This document shows positions 5,633-6,524 of a stretch of DNA of 6,524 nt, piece by piece. The stretch comes from Actinomycetota bacterium. GTDB taxonomy: Bacteria > Actinomycetota > Acidimicrobiia > Acidimicrobiales > Ilumatobacteraceae. The notes under the pieces are model-generated. The model saw nothing but the letters and a program-made list of their open reading frames with translations, had not been told where the DNA came from and searched no databases. The translations under genes and the position numbers were made by a program. The stretch's first letter is position 1. Every line of letters starts with the position of its first letter. Location: the NCBI GenBank assembly GCA_026393655.1, contig JAPKZT010000039.1:1-6524 (forward strand), written 5' to 3'.

Positions 5633-6524
5633 GTGCCAAAGCATGTTTTCGTAACGGGCGGTGTTGCTAGTGGACTCGGCAAAGGACTGACTGCTTCTTC
5701 GTTAGGTCGTCTCTTAAAAATGCGCGGATTGCGCGTGACGATGCAAAAACTTGATCCGTATATCAACGTTGACCCAGGAACGATGAATCCATTTGAACAT
5801 GGTGAAGTTTTTGTTACCGATGACGGTGGAGAAACCGACTTAGATCTCGGTCACTACGAACGCTTCATTGACGAACCGCTAACTCGCGCATCAAATGCGA
5901 CGACTGGTTCTATTTATCAATCTGTTCTTGCCGCCGAGCGACGAGGCGATTATCTCGGGCGAACAGTGCAGGTGATTCCGCATGTGACTGACGAGATTAA
6001 ACGACGCATTCGAAGATTGGTTACTGATGAAGTTGATGTTGTGATCACCGAAGTTGGCGGCACAGTTGGTGACATTGAGATTCTTCCGTTTCTTGAAGCG
6101 ATTCGTCAGTTCAGAAATGAAGTTGGTCGTGACAATGTTTGTTATGTGCACGTAACTTTGGTGCCGTTCATCGGGCCGAGCGGCGAGCAAAAAACGAAAC
6201 CAACGCAACACAGCGTTACCGAACTTCGCAGTCGTGGAATTCAGCCAGATGTGATCGTTTGTCGAAGTGATGAGCCACTAAGTGATTCTTTGAAGCGAAA
6301 AATTTCGAGTCAGTGTGATGTTGACAATCGTGCCGTAATTAACGCCGTTGATGTCAAGAACATTTACGAGTTACCGCTGATCTTTCATGACGAGGGATTA
6401 GACACTGTTATCTGCGATGTGTTGCGTATTGATTCACCGATTGATTTGACGCCATGGCGCGATCTTGTAAATCGCATCGAAGCATCGGTATCACCAGTTC
6501 GAATCGGCTTGATTGGTAAATATG
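5633..6524 (+). CDS. pyrG: CTP synthase, N-terminal synthetase domain (partial)
   Basis: CTP synthase makes CTP from UTP with ATP and glutamine-derived ammonia, the last step of pyrimidine nucleotide synthesis. The window holds the first 297 codons of a protein normally about 540-560 residues long. It starts at GTG with MPKHVFVTGGVASGLGKG, the P-loop being GGVASGLGKG (9-18). Next come QKLDPYINVDPGTMNPF (38-54), GGETDLDLGHYERF (65-78) with the magnesium-binding aspartate, EVGGTVGDIE (140-149) with the second magnesium ligand Glu140, and the UTP/CTP-contact segment GEQKTKPTQHS (184-194). The sequence ends at VRIGLIGKY, where the linker enters the glutaminase domain. The catalytic Cys-His-Glu of that domain lie beyond the edge. 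The start is fixed by a GGGAG site and the conserved N-terminus. A 77-base gap after recN suggests it may have its own promoter or leader control. Confidence 0.97.
   Translation, partial: MPKHVFVTGGVASGLGKGLTASSLGRLLKMRGLRVTMQKLDPYINVDPGTMNPFEHGEVFVTDDGGETDLDLGHYERFIDEPLTRASNATTGSIYQSVLAAERRGDYLGRTVQVIPHVTDEIKRRIRRLVTDEVDVVITEVGGTVGDIEILPFLEAIRQFRNEVGRDNVCYVHVTLVPFIGPSGEQKTKPTQHSVTELRSRGIQPDVIVCRSDEPLSDSLKRKISSQCDVDNRAVINAVDVKNIYELPLIFHDEGLDTVICDVLRIDSPIDLTPWRDLVNRIEASVSPVRIGLIGKY

Noticed and set aside
5891..6211. Minus-strand open frame of 106 codons opposite pyrG
   Set aside because: It is antisense to conserved CTP synthase motifs such as EVGGTVGDIE, so it is a shadow frame.

Overview
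The window is a stretch of ordinary bacterial chromosome, most likely from an actinobacterium. The plus-strand order is HAD-IIA phosphatase, tlyA, NAD kinase, recN, pyrG. This matches the conserved actinobacterial block known in Mycobacterium tuberculosis as Rv1692 to Rv1699. Base composition is close to balanced by eye, well below typical high-GC actinobacteria. That would fit a streamlined aquatic lineage such as a freshwater or marine acidimicrobial group, but this taxonomic guess is weak. Genes are packed tightly, with overlaps or very short gaps and frequent GTG and TTG starts. No gene-free stretch exceeds 80 bases.

Layout. Positions 1-1378 carry a leftward pair: a full-length DUF1015 protein, followed 20 bases downstream by the N-terminal 63 codons of a luciferase-like flavin (probably F420-dependent) oxidoreductase that runs off the left edge. 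Positions 1379-1431 form a 53-base divergent intergenic region. It holds a good sigma70-type promoter for the leftward pair and the ribosome binding site for the rightward HAD gene. Positions 1432-5555 are a rightward, probably co-transcribed run: HAD-IIA phosphatase (TTG start), tlyA (TTG start, 4-base overlap), nadK (13-base gap) and recN (GTG start, 1-base overlap). After a 77-base gap with a small hairpin and a weak candidate promoter comes pyrG (GTG start), cut by the right edge within its first 297 codons.

Function. The rightward genes are housekeeping and do not form one pathway: a small-molecule phosphatase (glycerol 3-phosphate phosphatase in the mycobacterial relative), rRNA 2'-O-methylation (TlyA), NADP synthesis (NadK), double-strand-break repair (RecN) and CTP synthesis (PyrG). 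Their grouping is a conserved actinobacterial arrangement.

Novelty. I see no undescribed multi-gene system, mobile element, CRISPR array, tRNA or rRNA. The points worth a second look are small: in-frame hexanucleotide repeats in a TlyA loop, a duplicated repeat in a NadK linker, a shortened RecN, absence of the genes that separate recN and pyrG in mycobacteria, a compact divergent promoter region, a 12-base palindrome at the HAD/tlyA junction, and hairpins in the pyrG leader.
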